NCBI GenBank assembly: GCA_025935735.1
Contig: JAICUS010000136.1
Location: forward strand, 1-11,750
Source: Solirubrobacteraceae bacterium
Lineage (GTDB): Bacteria > Actinomycetota > Thermoleophilia > Solirubrobacterales > Solirubrobacteraceae
Length of the DNA stretch: 11,750 nucleotides
Direction: 5' to 3'
Under the pieces are notes generated by a model, which saw only the letters and a list, made by a program, of their open reading frames with translations, had not been told where the DNA came from and searched no databases. A program made the position numbers and the translations under genes. Numbering within the stretch: position 1 is the first letter of the stretch; each line of letters begins with the position of its first letter. Below, one piece after another: positions 10,761 through 11,750 of this stretch.

Positions 10761-11750
10761 GTGAGCGCCGACGCGCCCGCGCTGGAGCTGCGCCGTATCA
10801 CCAAGCGGTTCGGGACGCTCGTCGCGAACCGCTCGGTGGACCTCGAGCTGCGCAAGGGGGAGATCCATGCGCTGCTCGGCGAGAACGGCGCGGGCAAGTC
10901 GACGCTGATGAACGTCCTCTATGGGCTCCACCAGCCCGACGAGGGCGAGATCCTGCTGGGCGGGGAGCCGGTGACCATCGACTCCCCGCGCCGGGCCATC
11001 GGGCTGGGCATCGGCATGGTCCACCAGCACTTCATGCTCGTGCCGGTGATGACCGTGGCCGAGAACCTGGTGCTCGGGGCCGAGCCGCACCGCGGGCCGA
11101 TGCTCGACTTCCGGGCCGCCGCGGCCCGCACGCGCGAGCTGTCGGAGCGCTTCGGGCTGGCGGTGAGCCCGGAGTCCCGCGTGGAGGACCTCGGCGTCGG
11201 CGCCCAGCAGCGCGTGGAGATCCTGCGCGCGCTGTTCCGCGGCGCGAAGATCCTCGTGCTCGACGAGCCGACCGCGGTGCTCACGGCCCAGGAGGCCCAG
11301 GACCTCTTCCAGGTGCTGCGCGCGCTCAAGGCCGAGGGCACCGCGATCATCTTCATCTCGCACAAGCTCAACGAGGTGCTCGACGTGGCCGACCGGATCA
11401 CGGTCCTGCGCCGCGGCGAGAAGGTCGACACCGTCCCGGCGGAGGGAGCGACGACGCGCTCGCTCGCCCGCCTGATGGTCGGCCGCGACGTCCTGCTGCG
11501 CCTCGACAAGGCCGAGTCCAAGCCCGGCGAGCCGCTGCTCGAGGTCGAGGGGCTGTCGGCGCTCGACGACCGCGAGCTGCCCGCCGTGCGCAACGTCAGC
11601 CTGCAGGTGCGGGCCGGGGAGATCGTGGGCCTCGCCGGCATCGACGCCAATGGCCAGAGCGAGCTGATCGAGACGATCATGGGCCTGCGCCACCCGGAGT
11701 CCGGCCGCGTGCGGGTGGGCGGGCGCGACGTCACGTTCCGCGGCCCGCGC
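10761..11750 (+). CDS. ABC transporter ATPase of the nucleoside importer (YufO/NupO-like), 3' end beyond window
   Basis: The frame opens at GTG 10761 and stays open to the window edge, giving 330 residues of what is normally a protein of about 500 with two nucleotide-binding domains. Domain 1 has Walker A GENGAGKST (about 40-48), Q-loop MVHQHFML, signature VGAQQRVEIL and Walker B ILVLDEPT, then the switch His in ISHKLNEV. Domain 2 begins at about residue 260 (LLEVEGLSALDD); its Walker A position reads GIDANGQSEL, lacking the Lys. This is normal for the second domain in sugar- and nucleoside-type double ATPases. It powers import with the BMP lipoprotein encoded just upstream; two membrane permease genes are expected downstream of the window. 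The protein would sit on the cytoplasmic face of the membrane. Confidence 0.94.
   Translation, partial: MSADAPALELRRITKRFGTLVANRSVDLELRKGEIHALLGENGAGKSTLMNVLYGLHQPDEGEILLGGEPVTIDSPRRAIGLGIGMVHQHFMLVPVMTVAENLVLGAEPHRGPMLDFRAAAARTRELSERFGLAVSPESRVEDLGVGAQQRVEILRALFRGAKILVLDEPTAVLTAQEAQDLFQVLRALKAEGTAIIFISHKLNEVLDVADRITVLRRGEKVDTVPAEGATTRSLARLMVGRDVLLRLDKAESKPGEPLLEVEGLSALDDRELPAVRNVSLQVRAGEIVGLAGIDANGQSELIETIMGLRHPESGRVRVGGRDVTFRGPR

Noticed and set aside
11634..11664. Missing Walker A lysine in the second ATPase domain as a sign of decay
   Set aside because: A degenerate GxxxNGQxEL at this place is normal for the second domain of sugar- and nucleoside-type double ATPases.

Overview
This window comes from a very GC-rich bacterial chromosome with GC-saturated third codon positions. 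In the first 249 codons of the adenosine deaminase gene, I count only 6 that end in A or T. GTG and TTG starts, very short intergenic gaps, TANNNT boxes close to start codons, a SigH-type sigma factor and a BMP-type nucleoside transporter all point to Actinomycetota. Thermoleophilia/Solirubrobacterales-like organisms are my best guess; that placement is inference.

Left part (1-4622). The window opens inside the 3' end of a SigH-like sigma factor. A small single-pass membrane protein follows (282-650) and converges on a LOG-family phosphoribohydrolase, the two stop codons sharing one CTAG. The LOG gene lies directly downstream of a large multi-pass DUF2339 membrane protein (minus strand). The DUF2339 gene is divergent from a TetR regulator. 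The 97-bp gap between them holds three TGACC-N3-GGTYR operator-like sites, which sit on a good -35/-10 promoter for the DUF2339 gene and on an extended -10 for tetR. A secreted FKBP-type prolyl isomerase lipoprotein is convergent with tetR.

Right part (4661-11750). This is a nucleoside import and salvage locus. upp (minus strand) is divergent from an overlapping operon that encodes a CYTH-cytidine deaminase fusion, a trimeric-type purine nucleoside phosphorylase and a pyrimidine/thymidine phosphorylase. Beyond a REP-like repeat pair and a small divergent ORF come adenosine deaminase, a BMP-family nucleoside-binding lipoprotein and the double-NBD ATPase of the same importer. The ATPase runs off the window; its permeases are expected next. 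Together the genes would bring nucleosides in, deaminate adenosine and cytidine, cleave inosine, guanosine, uridine and thymidine to base plus (deoxy)ribose-1-phosphate, and return uracil to UMP.

The most unusual items are five: the in-frame CYTH-cytidine deaminase fusion; the 26-bp divergent promoter with back-to-back -10 boxes in front of it; the three-site TetR operator; the REP-like palindrome pair, which also supplies a stop codon; and an abrupt drop in GC3 over the last 81 codons of add. No gene-free stretch exceeds 300 bases. I saw no tRNA, rRNA, CRISPR array or insertion sequence.
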